A stretch of DNA of 64,000 nucleotides, taken from Nocardia crassostreae (GTDB taxonomy: Bacteria; Actinomycetota; Actinomycetes; Mycobacteriales; Mycobacteriaceae). Shown one piece after another: positions 1 to 8,873 of this stretch. The notes below the pieces were generated by a model. It did no database searches and was not told where the DNA came from. It was given only the letters and a program-made list of their open reading frames with translations. Numbering within the stretch: the stretch's first letter is position 1; the number at the start of each line of letters is the position of its first letter. The stretch covers positions 62,001 to 126,000 of the forward strand of contig NZ_BDCH01000023.1 of the NCBI RefSeq assembly GCF_001613405.1, written 5' to 3'. The position numbers were made by a program, and so were the translations under genes.

Positions 1-2
1 TG

Positions 3-32
3 CGCAATCCGCTGACGCTGGTGAAGCGGTGA
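3..32 (+). CDS. 3' end of an upstream gene (partial)
   Basis: Only the last nine codons of an open frame lie inside the window, reading R-N-P-L-T-L-V-K-R and ending in TGA at 30-32. That stop overlaps the GTG start of the next gene by three bases (GTGA), the tight spacing typical of translationally coupled genes. It is therefore probably the previous member of the same operon. Nothing about its function can be read from nine residues. Confidence 0.5.
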   Translation, partial: RNPLTLVKR

Positions 33-1408
33 CGGAAGACGACGGCGGTAAGCCCGACGCGGTGCGCCGACGGCGGCTGCTGGCCGCCGGTCTCGGCGCG
101 GCCGCCCTGGTGCCGTTCGCGGCGGCCTGCGGCAGCGCGGATCCGGCGCCGGGCGACGGCTTCCGCTCGCCGGACGTCTCCGATCAACCCGCGGCACGCA
201 ATGTCAAGGACTTCGGCGCGGTCGGCGACGGAAACACCGATGACACAGCGGCTTTCGCGAAGGCGGCGGCCGTCGACGGCGACCGGTCGCTGGTGCTCTA
301 CATTCCGGCCGGGCACTATCTGCTGAAGAGTTTCCCGGCGCTCGACGACTTCGCCACCGTGCTCGGCGACGGCGCCGATATCACCACCATCTACTACGAC
401 GGGGACGACACCCTCATCGCGTTGCAGCGCAAACAGCGGGTTCGGTTCTCCCGCATGGGTTTCTACCTGACCGGCGCGCGTGCCACGGCCATGCGGCTGT
501 CGGAGTGCTTCCGGTGCTCGCTCGACGCGGTGGTGCTGCGCGGCAACCACCTGAGCGAGAACGCGCCGCGGTATCACGAGCAGCGCGGGCTGGTGCTGGA
601 CGAGAACACCGGCGGCACCGCCGTGCTCAACAGCGATATCAACAACTTCGGCTACGGCATCGTCACCTCCTGCATCCAGAACTATGTGACCAGCTCCAAA
701 CTGACCAACAATCGGATCAGCGTGCTGGGCGCCGGGAGCGATCACAATGCCGGATTGGCCTTGACCAATGTCGAATTCGTCTCCGACTCCGACCCGCGCA
801 CCACCGACCGGCACATCAGCATCGACGGGGCCGCCAACGACTGGTGGCTGACCAATGTGTGGTTCGAGGGCGCGGACACCGCCATCTCCGTCGGTGCGCC
901 GGGCGGCGGGCCCGCGCAATTCGGCATGGTCAACTGCAAGGTGGCGGCCCGCAAGGTGTGCCTGGATCTGATCTACTGCCGCCAGCCGTATCTGGCGAAC
1001 GTGCAATTCGATCCGGATCTGAACACTCCGCCGGTCAAGATCCGTATCGATGCGGCGGGGACGCCGGAGGGCACGGCCATCAATATCATCTCCGGGTCCT
1101 ACGAGGATGTGGATCCGCGCGCGTTTCCCGATGGCTGGCATGTCATCGGGCGCGGGCGGATACACGGGGCGCGGTTCGCCGGAACCATGGAAGTCCAGGC
1201 CGGGCGCACCGAGACCGACATCTTCCAGGCCCAGGATCGCGACGGGGGCATCGTCTCCGCCGTACTGCCCAGTGGCGCATACCTATCCGAACGCAGCGAA
1301 GGGGGAATCGTGTTACGGGATTCGGCGGGAACCTATTGGCGGCTGTCGGTGGACACCGACGGATCGGTCAAGACCTCGTCGCTGGGCAAGCAGCGACCGC
1401 GGTCGTGA
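29..1408 (+). CDS. Tat-exported lipoprotein with right-handed beta-helix (pectate-lyase-3 type) fold
   Basis: A 459-residue protein with a twin-arginine N-terminus (RRRRLL at 13-18), a hydrophobic Ala/Leu stretch and a lipobox ending at Cys34 (F-A-A-A-C), so it should be exported folded and anchored to the outer face of the membrane. At about residues 58-73 it has the N-V-K-D-F-G-A-V-G-D-G-N-T-D-D signature that opens the pectate_lyase_3 family, followed by the repetitive Asn/Val-rich pattern of a parallel beta-helix. Members of this family bind or cleave polysaccharides, but no catalytic residues could be assigned. It overlaps its neighbours by 3-4 bases on both sides and sits ahead of aminotransferase and glycosyltransferase genes, which suggests a surface-glycan substrate. 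The GTG start is set by the overlap. Confidence 0.8.
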   Translation: MTEDDGGKPDAVRRRRLLAAGLGAAALVPFAAACGSADPAPGDGFRSPDVSDQPAARNVKDFGAVGDGNTDDTAAFAKAAAVDGDRSLVLYIPAGHYLLKSFPALDDFATVLGDGADITTIYYDGDDTLIALQRKQRVRFSRMGFYLTGARATAMRLSECFRCSLDAVVLRGNHLSENAPRYHEQRGLVLDENTGGTAVLNSDINNFGYGIVTSCIQNYVTSSKLTNNRISVLGAGSDHNAGLALTNVEFVSDSDPRTTDRHISIDGAANDWWLTNVWFEGADTAISVGAPGGGPAQFGMVNCKVAARKVCLDLIYCRQPYLANVQFDPDLNTPPVKIRIDAAGTPEGTAINIISGSYEDVDPRAFPDGWHVIGRGRIHGARFAGTMEVQAGRTETDIFQAQDRDGGIVSAVLPSGAYLSERSEGGIVLRDSAGTYWRLSVDTDGSVKTSSLGKQRPRS

Positions 1409-2688
1409 CCGCCCGGCTCGAGCGGGTGCGGCTGGGGCCGGTGCAGTTGCACGGATGCACCGTGGTGCTGCGGCCGCCGCGCTTCGCCGATCATGCGGCC
1501 TGGCGGGCCCTGCGATTGCGGGATCGGGCCTTCATCGAACCGTTCTGGCTGTCCTCGCCCTTGAATTGGGAACAGCGGCACACCAAACGGGCCTGGGTGC
1601 GGGAATGCCTGGAGGCGGCGGCCGAGGCGCGCGGCGGGCGGCGGCTGGCCACCGTCATCGAGATCGACGGGCTCTTCGCCGGGCAGGTGGAGATCGGCGG
1701 CATCGATGCGCGGGCGCGGCATGCCGAAATGGGGATCTGGATCGATTCGCACCTGGCGCGGCACGGATTCGGCGGGGTGGCGGCGGCGCTGCTGCTCGAC
1801 TTCGGATTCGATGTGCTGGGGCTGGAGCGGATCGTGGCGCCCGTATCACCGGCGAATGTGGCCGCCGCGCACGGCGCCGCGCAGGTCGGCTATGTGCGGG
1901 AGGCGCGCATGGCGCAGCACTTCGATGTGGGCGGGGCGCGCTCGGATCACGATCTGTGGGCGGCGACGCGCGACGATATCCCGCCCAAGGGATTCACCGA
2001 GCGGTGGATCGAGCATGTGCTGGCGCGGCGCAACGGACCGGTCGAACAGAGCATGCCGACCTGCGGCGGAATGCCCGGCGCGGCAGCCATCCTGCTCGTC
2101 GAGGCGCGGTTCCGCGCCGGGGAGGCCAGGCGGTTCCTGCGCACCGTACTGCCCGCCCGGCCCGTCCGGCTCCGGGTGCCCGGCGGGCCGGGCGCCATCC
2201 TGCGCACGCTGCGGCCCGGCGATGCCGCGGGCTGGCGGGCCGCCCGGAGTAACGCGCGGGCCCTCGGCGCCGAATCATCCAGTGGCACTTGGTAGCGGGA
2301 ATACGCCCGGCACGCAGCGGGAGTGCGCGCACCGCGGGGCCTGCTGCTCGTCATCGACGTCGGCGGCGCCTATGCCGGGGAAGCCCGGCTGTTCGACCTC
2401 GGTATGTTCGACCACAATGCCCGGGTGCACATCTGGGCCGATCCCGCCCACGTCGACGACGCGGTCCGTGCGGCGGCCCTGCGAGCCCTGCTGAACCACG
2501 CGTTCGACCGGCTCGGACTGATTCGCGTGACCACCGAAATCGATTCCGCCGATACCGCATCGGCGGCCGTCGCCGCCCGGGCGGGGCTGCTGAAAGAAGG
2601 AACCATGCGCAATTTCCGCGGCCCCACCGGTCACCGCGGCGACCACGACCTCTGGGCGATCACCGCCGGAGGATTCCGTGGCGCGTGA
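1405..2688 (+). pseudogene. Tandem GNAT N-acetyltransferase interrupted by an in-frame TAG
   Basis: One reading frame of 428 codons encodes two GNAT domains in series. The first (about residues 10-200) has the RimJ/RimL-like order: LRPPRFADHAAWRALR, then EMGIWIDSHLARHGFGG as the acetyl-CoA-binding region, then LGLERIVAPVSPANVAA. The second starts near residue 270 (ILRTLRPGDAAGWRAAR) and ends with the typical GDHDLWAIT tail. A TAG at 2293-2295 (codon 297) stops translation inside the second domain (S-G-T-W-stop-R-E-Y-A-R-H), while the frame on both sides matches the family. CAG to TAG is the simplest change. GTG starts exist downstream (2323), so a separate half-domain could be made, but it would lack the first half of the fold. 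The gene overlaps the lipoprotein gene (GTGA) and the aminotransferase (11 bases). Confidence 0.75.
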
Positions 2689-4012
2689 TTTCACCCGCAG
2701 CAACGAGCTGCAGGCCCGGCTGCACGAGCTGGTGCCCGGCGGCGCGCACACCTATGCGCGCGGCGCCGATCAGTATCCGGAGTCCATGACGCCGATCCTG
2801 GTGCGCGGCAAGGGCGCTCATGTCTGGGATTGCGACGGCAACGAATACGTCGAGTACGGCACGGGGCTGCGGTCGGTGACCCTCGGCCACGGCTACGAGC
2901 CGGTGGTCGAGGCCGTGCGGCGGACCATCGGCGACGGGGTCAACTTCTCGCGGCCCACCGAGCTGGAAGTGCTCGCCGCGCAGGATTTCCTGAGCCTGGT
3001 GCCGGGCGCGGATATGGTGAAGTTCGCCAAGAACGGCTCGGACGCCACCACCGCCGCGGTGCGGCTGGCGCGGGCGGTGACCGGGCGGGAGACGGTTGCG
3101 ATCTGTGATCAGCCGTTCTTCTCCGTCGACGACTGGTTCATCGGCACCACCGCCATGAATGCGGGCGTTCCGGCCGTGCCGACGGTGAAGTTCGGGTTCA
3201 ACGATCTGGATTCGCTGGCGGCGGTGCTGGCGGCGCACGAGATCGCCTGCGTGATCCTGGAACAGGCCACCTCACTCGCCGAACCCGCGCCGGGATTCCT
3301 GGAAGGCGTGCGCGCCTTGTGCGACCGGCACGGCGCGCTGCTCGTCTTCGACGAAATGATCACCGGGTTCCGCTGGTCGGTCGGCGGCGGTCAGCAGCTC
3401 TACGGGGTCCGGCCCGACCTGTCCTGCTGGGGTAAGGCCATGGGCAATGGCTTTCCCATCTCCGCGCTCGCGGGTAAGCGCGAATACATGGAGCTGGGCG
3501 GGCTGCGCACCAGCGCCGATCGCGTCTTCCTGCTCTCCACCACGCACGGCCCGGAAACCGGTGCGCTGGCGGCCTTCCGCGCGGTGGTCCACGCGTATCG
3601 CAGCACCGATCCCATCGCCCGGATGGAGCAGGCCGGGCGCCGATTAGCCGACGGCGTGAATGCCGCGGCCGCCGAACTCGGCATCGCCGACCACCTCCAC
3701 GTCGCCGGGCGGCCCTCCTGCCTGGTCTTCCACACCAAGGACGCGGACGGCAATCCCTCCCAGCCCTACCGCACCCTGTTCCTCCAGGAACTGCTGCACC
3801 GCGGCGTTCTCGGCCAATCCTTCGTGGTCTCGGCCGCACACACCGACGCCGATATCGACCTCACCATCGAGGCGTGCCGCGAGGCCGCCGCCGTCTACCG
3901 CACGGCCATCGACAACCGGAGCGTCGCGGGACTTCTCGCGGGCCGCCCGGTCGCCCCCGCCCTGCGCCGCACCGCCGCACCCCGCCACCTCGACGACCGC
4001 GGCGACGGCTGA
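2678..4012 (+). CDS. Class III PLP aminotransferase, glutamate-1-semialdehyde aminotransferase-like
   Basis: A 444-residue fold-type I, class III aminotransferase. The N-terminal PGGAHTYARG and the K-N-G-S-D-A-T-T-A-A-V-R-L-A-R-A segment are the phosphate-binding region of the glutamate-1-semialdehyde aminotransferase (GSA-AM) branch. FDEMITGFR (about 225-233) supplies the Asp that contacts the PLP ring nitrogen, and Lys253 in C-W-G-K-A-M-G-N-G is the Schiff-base lysine. Full length, all key residues present. It is unlikely to be the tetrapyrrole enzyme: HemL genes sit in heme loci, whereas this copy lies between acetyltransferase and glycosyltransferase genes. GSA-like paralogues in such clusters commonly aminate sugar or polyol intermediates, so formation of an amino sugar is the best inference. 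GTG start; an ATG-less overlap of 11 bases with the GNAT gene implies coupling. Confidence 0.85.
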   Translation: MARDFTRSNELQARLHELVPGGAHTYARGADQYPESMTPILVRGKGAHVWDCDGNEYVEYGTGLRSVTLGHGYEPVVEAVRRTIGDGVNFSRPTELEVLAAQDFLSLVPGADMVKFAKNGSDATTAAVRLARAVTGRETVAICDQPFFSVDDWFIGTTAMNAGVPAVPTVKFGFNDLDSLAAVLAAHEIACVILEQATSLAEPAPGFLEGVRALCDRHGALLVFDEMITGFRWSVGGGQQLYGVRPDLSCWGKAMGNGFPISALAGKREYMELGGLRTSADRVFLLSTTHGPETGALAAFRAVVHAYRSTDPIARMEQAGRRLADGVNAAAAELGIADHLHVAGRPSCLVFHTKDADGNPSQPYRTLFLQELLHRGVLGQSFVVSAAHTDADIDLTIEACREAAAVYRTAIDNRSVAGLLAGRPVAPALRRTAAPRHLDDRGDG

Positions 4013-4025
4013 ACAGGAGAACCCG

Positions 4026-5174
4026 ATGGACGCGCCCCGCGTAGCGATCGTGCACGAGCGCTTCACCGAATACGGCGGCTCCGAAGCCGTCGTCGCCGAA
4101 TTCCTCAAGACCTGGCCCGGATCCCGGGTCTTCGCCCCGATCGTCGACGAGGACTGCACCCGTACACTTTTCGACGCGGCACGCCGTGCGGACGGGATGC
4201 GGGCCGACGATTCCGCCGGGGTCCATGACACCTGGTTGTCACGGGCCTACGCGGTGACGGGCCGACGCTCGCACGCCCCGCTGCTGCCGTTCGCGCCCAA
4301 GGCATTTCGCGGTCTGCCATTGCGCGACTTCGATGCGGTGGTGGTGAGTCATCACGCGTTCGCCACACAGGCCGCGCTGGCGACCACCGCGCCCGTGATC
4401 GCCTATGTGCACAGTCCCGCACGGTGGGCCTGGGACAGCGCCTTTCGCGCCCGCGAGGCCGGGGGGCGGGCCGGGCAGCTCGCACTCACCGTGCTGGGTG
4501 CGCTGGCGCGCCGGAGCGAACTGCGCGCGGCGTCGCATCTGACCCATGTGGTCGCCAACTCCCAGGCGGTGGCCGATCGGGTGCGCGAGTGGTGAGGCAT
4601 ACCGGCCTCGGTGGTGAATCCGCCTGTGCGCGTTGGCCTTTTCTCCCCCGATCCGGCGCTGCCCCGCGAGGACTTCTTCCTGTTCGCCGGGCGGTTGGTG
4701 CCCTACAAGCGGCCCGATCTGGCCATCCGCGCGGCGCGGCAAGCCGGTGTGCGGCTGGTCGTGCTCGGCGACGGGCGGTATCGCCGTCAGCTCGAAGCCC
4801 TGGCCGGTCCGGAAACGACCTTTCTGGGCGGGGCCTCCGATGCCGTCCTGCTCGATATGTACCGGCGCTGCCGGGCTCTGCTCATGCCGGGGATCGAGGA
4901 CTTCGGCATTGTTCCCGTCGAGGCCATGGCCTGTGGCACGCCGGTGCTGGCGGTCGGTGCGGGCGGTGCGCTCGATACCGTCGTGCCCGGCCTGTCGGGT
5001 GAGCACATTCCGCATGGAACCGACGAGTCGGTAGTTTCTGGATTCGCCCGCGTCATGCGCGATTTCGATCCAGCGGTCTACGACCCGGATTCCATCCGCA
5101 AACACGCCACCACCTTCTCCCCGGAGGAATTCCGCAGCCGTATTGCGGAACTTGTGTCGCAATTCAGCCGCTGA
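4026..5174 (+). pseudogene. GT4 glycosyltransferase interrupted by an in-frame TGA
   Basis: One continuous frame of 382 codons resembles a complete GT-B fold GT4 glycosyltransferase. The N-domain (V-A-I-V-H-E-R-F-T-E-Y-G-G-S-E, then SHHAFA and YVHSPARWAWD) is the acceptor half. The C-domain has FLFAGRLVPYKRPDLAI and the donor-binding GIEDFGIVPVEAMACGTPVLA with the E-x7-E pattern. TGA at 4593-4595 (codon 190) splits it at the linker: V-R-E-W-stop-G-I-P-A-S-V-V-N-P-P-V. Relatives read E-W-(W/Y)-G-I in this place, so TGG to TGA is the simplest change. ATG at 4026 is preceded by an AGGAG 7 bases upstream. If the stop is real, neither half is likely to work alone. It follows the aminotransferase by 13 bases. 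Confidence 0.78.
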
Positions 5175-5223
5175 CCGACTATTCATGGATTGCGAGGCGA
5201 TCCATGAACAGAGCGGGTGATCA

Positions 5224-5964
5224 GTGGCTGAATCCGGTAGCGCGACCGGCGCTCTCATAACCGGCGGCGCGGGCGACATCGGCGGCGCGGTCGCGCGCCG
5301 CCTGGTCGCGGCCGACCGCGCCGTCGTCATTGCCGATGTCGACCTGGAATCGGCCGCGCGGCTGGCCGCCGACCTCGGCCCGAAAGCCACTGCGCTGCAC
5401 CTGGATCTCACCGACTCCGGCAGTATCGACGCGGCGGCCGCCGCGGTCGGCGACGGTATCGCCGCCCTGATCCATTGTGCGGGCGCGGCCATTGTCGAAC
5501 CGTTCGACACCAGCCCCGTCGCGCATTGGGATCTCATGCACCAGGTCAACCTGCGCGGCCCCATGCTGCTGACTCAGCGACTGCTCCCGGCCCTGCGCCG
5601 ATCCGATGGCGCCCGAATCGTCTTCGTCTCCTCCGACGGCGCCCGCGCGGGCGCTGCGGGCGAAGCCGCCTACGCCGCCTCCAAATCCGGCCTCTTCGGT
5701 TTCGCGAAATCCCTGGCCCGCGAAGTGGCCCGGCACGACATCACCGTGAACGTGGTCTGCCCCGGCCCCATCGAAGGCCGCATGGTCGACCGCACCATGC
5801 AACACCACCCGGCCAAACTCGCCGCCCTCCAGCAGGCCATCCCCCTCAAACGCCTGGGCCACCCCGACGAAGTCGCCTCCCTGATCACCTGGCTCGCAAG
5901 CCCCGAAGCCAGCTACCTCACCGGCCAGCTGATCAGCGTCAGCGGCGGCATAACCATGCACTGA
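5224..5964 (+). CDS. Short-chain dehydrogenase/reductase (SDR)
   Basis: A 246-residue classical SDR. The Rossmann motif T-G-G-A-G-D-I-G-G (about 13-21) and D38-V-D after the second strand suggest NAD(H) preference. The catalytic Tyr150 and Lys154 are in Y-A-A-S-K, with the catalytic serine in V-S-S-D just before, and the C-terminal S-G-G segment. Substrate cannot be told from sequence. GTG start at 5224, 49 bases after the glycosyltransferase stop and 14 bases before the amidohydrolase start, so it may be the bridge between the glycan operon and the hydrolase. An inverted repeat (ATTCATGGAT / ATCCATGAAC) with one mismatch lies in the gap before it. Confidence 0.85.
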   Translation: MAESGSATGALITGGAGDIGGAVARRLVAADRAVVIADVDLESAARLAADLGPKATALHLDLTDSGSIDAAAAAVGDGIAALIHCAGAAIVEPFDTSPVAHWDLMHQVNLRGPMLLTQRLLPALRRSDGARIVFVSSDGARAGAAGEAAYAASKSGLFGFAKSLAREVARHDITVNVVCPGPIEGRMVDRTMQHHPAKLAALQQAIPLKRLGHPDEVASLITWLASPEASYLTGQLISVSGGITMH

Positions 5965-5978
5965 AGGAACGACACCCC

Positions 5979-6872
5979 ATGCCCACCACCCCCATAGTCG
6001 ACGCCCACCTCCACCTCTGGGACACGGCAACCCACCCCTGGTACACCCCCCGCCTCCGCGAATTCCTCACCGCCGCAGGCAAACCCGACCTGGCCGACAA
6101 CCTCCTCCTCCCCGACTACCTGCGCGCCGCGGCCCCCACGGAATTAGCCGGCCTGGTCCACATCTCCGCCGCCACGGCCCCCCACGCCTACCTAGCCGAA
6201 ACCCGCTGGATAGACGCCATAGCCACCAAGTCCAACCTCCCCATGGCCATCATCGCCACCGTCGACCCCACCCTCCCCCTCCCCGACCTCCTCGCCCACC
6301 TCGAAGAACAGTCCCACTCCCGCCACTTCCGCGGCATCCACGTCTACCAGGGCCTGTCCCCCAACACCGCCGCCGCCGATGCGATAGCGAGCTGGCTCCA
6401 AGACCGCGACCTGGTCTTCGACCTGGTAGCCCACCCCGCCACCATGCTCGACTGGATCGACTTCCTCGCGGGCTACCCCACCCTCCGCGTAGTCCTCGAA
6501 CATCTCGGCCTCCCCCAGGGCACCGACCCCGACAGCCGCACCGCCTGGCACAACGCCCTCTCCCTGGCCGCCAAGGAAACCCCATGGCTCTGCAAACTCT
6601 CCGGCCTCGGCATGATCGCCCCCGACCTCACCTGGCCCACCCTCTCCTCCTGCCTCGAACCCGCCCTCAACCTCTGGGGCTGGCGCCGCCTCATGTTCGC
6701 CTCCAACATGCCCATAGACACCCTCGCGGGCCCCTACTCCACCCTCCTCACCACCATCGACCACCTCGTAGCCTCCGACGCCACCGACCAGGAAGCCGAA
6801 TTCTTCTACCGCACCAACGCCACCGAGACCTACGGCCTGTCCCCGGCTCGTATCGACGACCCGGCTAACTAG
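5979..6872 (+). CDS. Amidohydrolase 2 family metal-dependent hydrolase
   Basis: A 297-residue TIM-barrel hydrolase of the amidohydrolase-2 (PF04909-like) group. The N-terminal V-D-A-H-L-H-L-W-D gives the paired metal ligands His10 and His12. Later segments (VAHPAT, VLEHLG, KLSGL, FASNMPID) match the remaining metal and substrate positions. Members hydrolyse lactones or decarboxylate aromatic acids, and many act on sugar lactones next to dehydrogenases, which suits the SDR 14 bases upstream: the SDR could oxidise a cyclic alcohol to a lactone that this enzyme opens. That pairing is inference. Its codon use is unlike its neighbours, with heavy CCC, CTC and ACC plus scattered ATA, CTA and GTA. 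Its last 8 bases overlap tail-to-tail with the PHP gene on the other strand. Confidence 0.82.
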   Translation: MPTTPIVDAHLHLWDTATHPWYTPRLREFLTAAGKPDLADNLLLPDYLRAAAPTELAGLVHISAATAPHAYLAETRWIDAIATKSNLPMAIIATVDPTLPLPDLLAHLEEQSHSRHFRGIHVYQGLSPNTAAADAIASWLQDRDLVFDLVAHPATMLDWIDFLAGYPTLRVVLEHLGLPQGTDPDSRTAWHNALSLAAKETPWLCKLSGLGMIAPDLTWPTLSSCLEPALNLWGWRRLMFASNMPIDTLAGPYSTLLTTIDHLVASDATDQEAEFFYRTNATETYGLSPARIDDPAN

Positions 6873-7869
6873 CCGCCCAGGACAGGAGTTCGTCCACCGG
6901 CCAGGTGTTGATGATGCGGTCGGCGGGGATGTCGTTGTCGAGGGCGCGCTGGGCGCCGTAGCCGAGGAAGTCGAGTTGGCCGGGGGCGTGGGCGTCGGTG
7001 TCTATGGAGAAGTGGCAGCCGATTTCGGCGGCTAGTTCGAGGAGGCGGGTTGGGGGGTCTCGGCGTTCGGGGCGGGAGTTGATTTCTACAGCGGTGTCGT
7101 GGTCTCGGCAGGCGGTGAAGACCTTGTCCGGGTCGAATTCGGATTCGGGGCGGAGGCCGCGGTTGCCTTCGACGAGGCGGCCGGTGCAGTGGCCGAGGAT
7201 GGTGACTCGGGGGTTGGATATGGCGCGGACCATGCGTCTGGTCATGGCGGGGGAGTCCATTGTGAGTTTGGAGTGGACGCTGGCGACCACGATGTCGAGG
7301 CGGTCGAGGAGGGCGGGGTCCTGGTCGAGGGAGCCGTCGTCGAGGATGTCCACTTCGATGCCGGTGAGGATGCGCATGGGGGCGACGTGGTCGCGGAGTT
7401 CGTCGATGACGTCGAGTTGGTGGCGGAGGCGGTCGGCGGACAGGCCGTTGGAGACGGTCAGGCGGGGTGAGTGGTCGGTGAGGGCACAGTATTCGTGGCC
7501 CAGGGCCTGGGCGGTGGCCATCATCTCGGCGATGGGGGCCGAGCCGTCGGACCAGTTGGAGTGCAGGTGGAGGTCTCCTTTGAGGGCCGATCGGAGCGCA
7601 CCGCCGCCCAGATCCCGGGCCGCGGACCGTAATTCGACCAGGGTGTCGGGCTCGGCGCCGGACCAGGCCTGGGCGATCACCGCCGCGGTCTTCGGCCCGA
7701 TACCGGGCAGCGACTGCCAGCCGTTCGACTTTCCCAGCTGTTGCCGCTGCGCGTCGTCGAGCCGTTCGATGATGTCGGCGGCATTGCGGTAGGCCATGAC
7801 CCGCCGGGAGTCCTCGCGGGCGCGGTCCTTGAAGAACGCAATCTGGCGTAGAGCTACGACAGGATCCAT
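6865..7869 (-). CDS. HhH plus PHP-domain phosphoesterase (PolX C-terminal type)
   Basis: A 334-residue protein. Residues about 1-75 form a helix-hairpin-helix module (L-P-G-I-G-P-K-T-A-A-V-I at 54-65) like the N-terminus of family X DNA polymerases. From residue 99 a PHP domain follows, with metal-binding G-D-L-H-L-H-S-N-W-S-D-G (His101, His103), A-L-T-D-H-S, G-I-E-V-D-I, V-A-S-V-H-S and S-I-D-T-D-A-H. The polymerase palm seen in bacterial PolX is absent, so this is the stand-alone form common in actinobacteria, probably a metal-dependent nuclease or phosphatase acting on DNA ends. ATG start at 7869. Its Leu and Val codons (CTG, GTG) differ sharply from those of the amidohydrolase it faces. 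Confidence 0.85.
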   Translation of the reverse strand: MDPVVALRQIAFFKDRAREDSRRVMAYRNAADIIERLDDAQRQQLGKSNGWQSLPGIGPKTAAVIAQAWSGAEPDTLVELRSAARDLGGGALRSALKGDLHLHSNWSDGSAPIAEMMATAQALGHEYCALTDHSPRLTVSNGLSADRLRHQLDVIDELRDHVAPMRILTGIEVDILDDGSLDQDPALLDRLDIVVASVHSKLTMDSPAMTRRMVRAISNPRVTILGHCTGRLVEGNRGLRPESEFDPDKVFTACRDHDTAVEINSRPERRDPPTRLLELAAEIGCHFSIDTDAHAPGQLDFLGYGAQRALDNDIPADRIINTWPVDELLSWAAS

Positions 7870-7892
7870 GACTCCAGTGTGCGCCCGGGGCG

Positions 7893-8489
7893 TCAGGTGG
7901 CGATGAGCTCCGAGACCAGGCGGCTGCCGGTGAGTTTGTAGTCGGCGCCGGTCAGCTCGTACATGCTCACGAAACCGTCGAGATCGTCGGAGCCGGTGTC
8001 GCCGCGCACGATCCAGCAGTGCGGGACGCCGAGGGTGGCGTAGACGCAGAGTTTGTCGATGGCCTCGCGGACCTGCGCGTCCTGCCAGACGGCCTCGATG
8101 ACGGCGTGCAGATGCGCGGGAGCGTGGGTGGTGCTGTGTTTGGCGGGGCGATGCTCGGGGCGGAACACCACGCCGTCGGCCACGAAATTGTGGTGACCGG
8201 GATCGCCGCGGGCGAAGCCGGTATCGGCGACGTATTGGTCACCGGCCACCTCGTAGCCGTGCGCACGCCAGTACTCGAGGAGATGGAACACGATCCGCGA
8301 GTACCAGAACGTGACGGGCATGAGGGTCAGCTCCAATCGACCGGCTCGTAGTTCCCAGGCCCAGCCGCGCGGGACGCGTGGGAGGGCGTCGAATTCGGCG
8401 CGGGTGCGCACACCGGTCATCGGAAGGTCCAGCTGTTCGGGCAACGACTCCCTCCTGCGGTACCGGCGCCGACAAGACTGGAACACCAT
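7893..8489 (-). CDS. Uma2 family (DUF820) putative restriction-like endonuclease
   Basis: About 199 residues with the Uma2/DUF820 layout: a central F-x-A-D-x-V-V-F-R-P segment (N-F-V-A-D-G-V-V-F-R-P), then A-V-I-E-A-V-W-Q-D and D-K-L-C-V-Y-A-T-L-G-V-P-H-C-W-I-V. These correspond to the D-(E)x(Q/K) core of the PD-(D/E)xK fold. The usual second acidic-x-lysine signature is weakened (EAVWQD instead of E-V-x-S-x-S), so activity is uncertain. The biological role of this abundant family is unknown. Start is uncertain: ATG at 8489 has a short AGG upstream; ATG at 8420 would trim 23 residues of Arg-rich leader. It stands alone, 23 bases downstream of nothing on its strand and upstream of the PHP gene. 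Confidence 0.65.
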   Translation of the reverse strand: MVFQSCRRRYRRRESLPEQLDLPMTGVRTRAEFDALPRVPRGWAWELRAGRLELTLMPVTFWYSRIVFHLLEYWRAHGYEVAGDQYVADTGFARGDPGHHNFVADGVVFRPEHRPAKHSTTHAPAHLHAVIEAVWQDAQVREAIDKLCVYATLGVPHCWIVRGDTGSDDLDGFVSMYELTGADYKLTGSRLVSELIAT

Positions 8490-8873
8490 AACCTCAGATT
8501 TCCCGGGCAAGGCTTTCACCAGCAGGTTCGGCCGTCGGCGTGGCGATTCGCGAGTCGCCCGACCAGCAGCCCTGCCGGACGCTTGACCAGTAACTGAAGG
8601 ATTGCCAGATGCGCCCGCCGGTTACACCAAACCTGTTGTTACACACAAAGAATGGGGTAGCTCGATGGTGACCATTCACACACGCTCCAGGGGCCACTCT
8701 CGGTTGAAGCCGCAATTGAGGACACGTAAAGTTACTCACCAGTTAGGCACGAAGGTGTTCCTACCTCGGCCCGACATTCTGATAGGGGGCCGCACAATCA
8801 CCGTCCGCATCCACCGACGCATGTCGGACGAACAATGTTGGGCACCAACAGGTTCGCAAAAAAGGAGGGGACG
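8490..8873. other. Intergenic region between the Uma2 gene and the acyl-CoA reductase
   Basis: About 380 bases with no convincing gene on either strand. It must hold the divergent promoters of the Uma2 gene and the reductase. The only structure seen is a short inverted repeat, CCGAC at 8814-8818 and GTCGG at 8823-8827, about 50 bases before the reductase start, and an unusually strong ribosome binding site (AAAGGAGGGG) at 8861-8870. No tRNA-like fold was found. Confidence 0.4.

Noticed and set aside
505..2295. Long plus-strand open frame covering the lipoprotein gene and the first acetyltransferase
   Set aside because: Only its last third (from 1405) is protein-like; the first 300 codons are an Arg/His-rich shadow of the lipoprotein gene in another frame.
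8490..8873. Possible tRNA or structured RNA in the gap before the reductase
   Set aside because: No cloverleaf or T-loop consensus could be placed.
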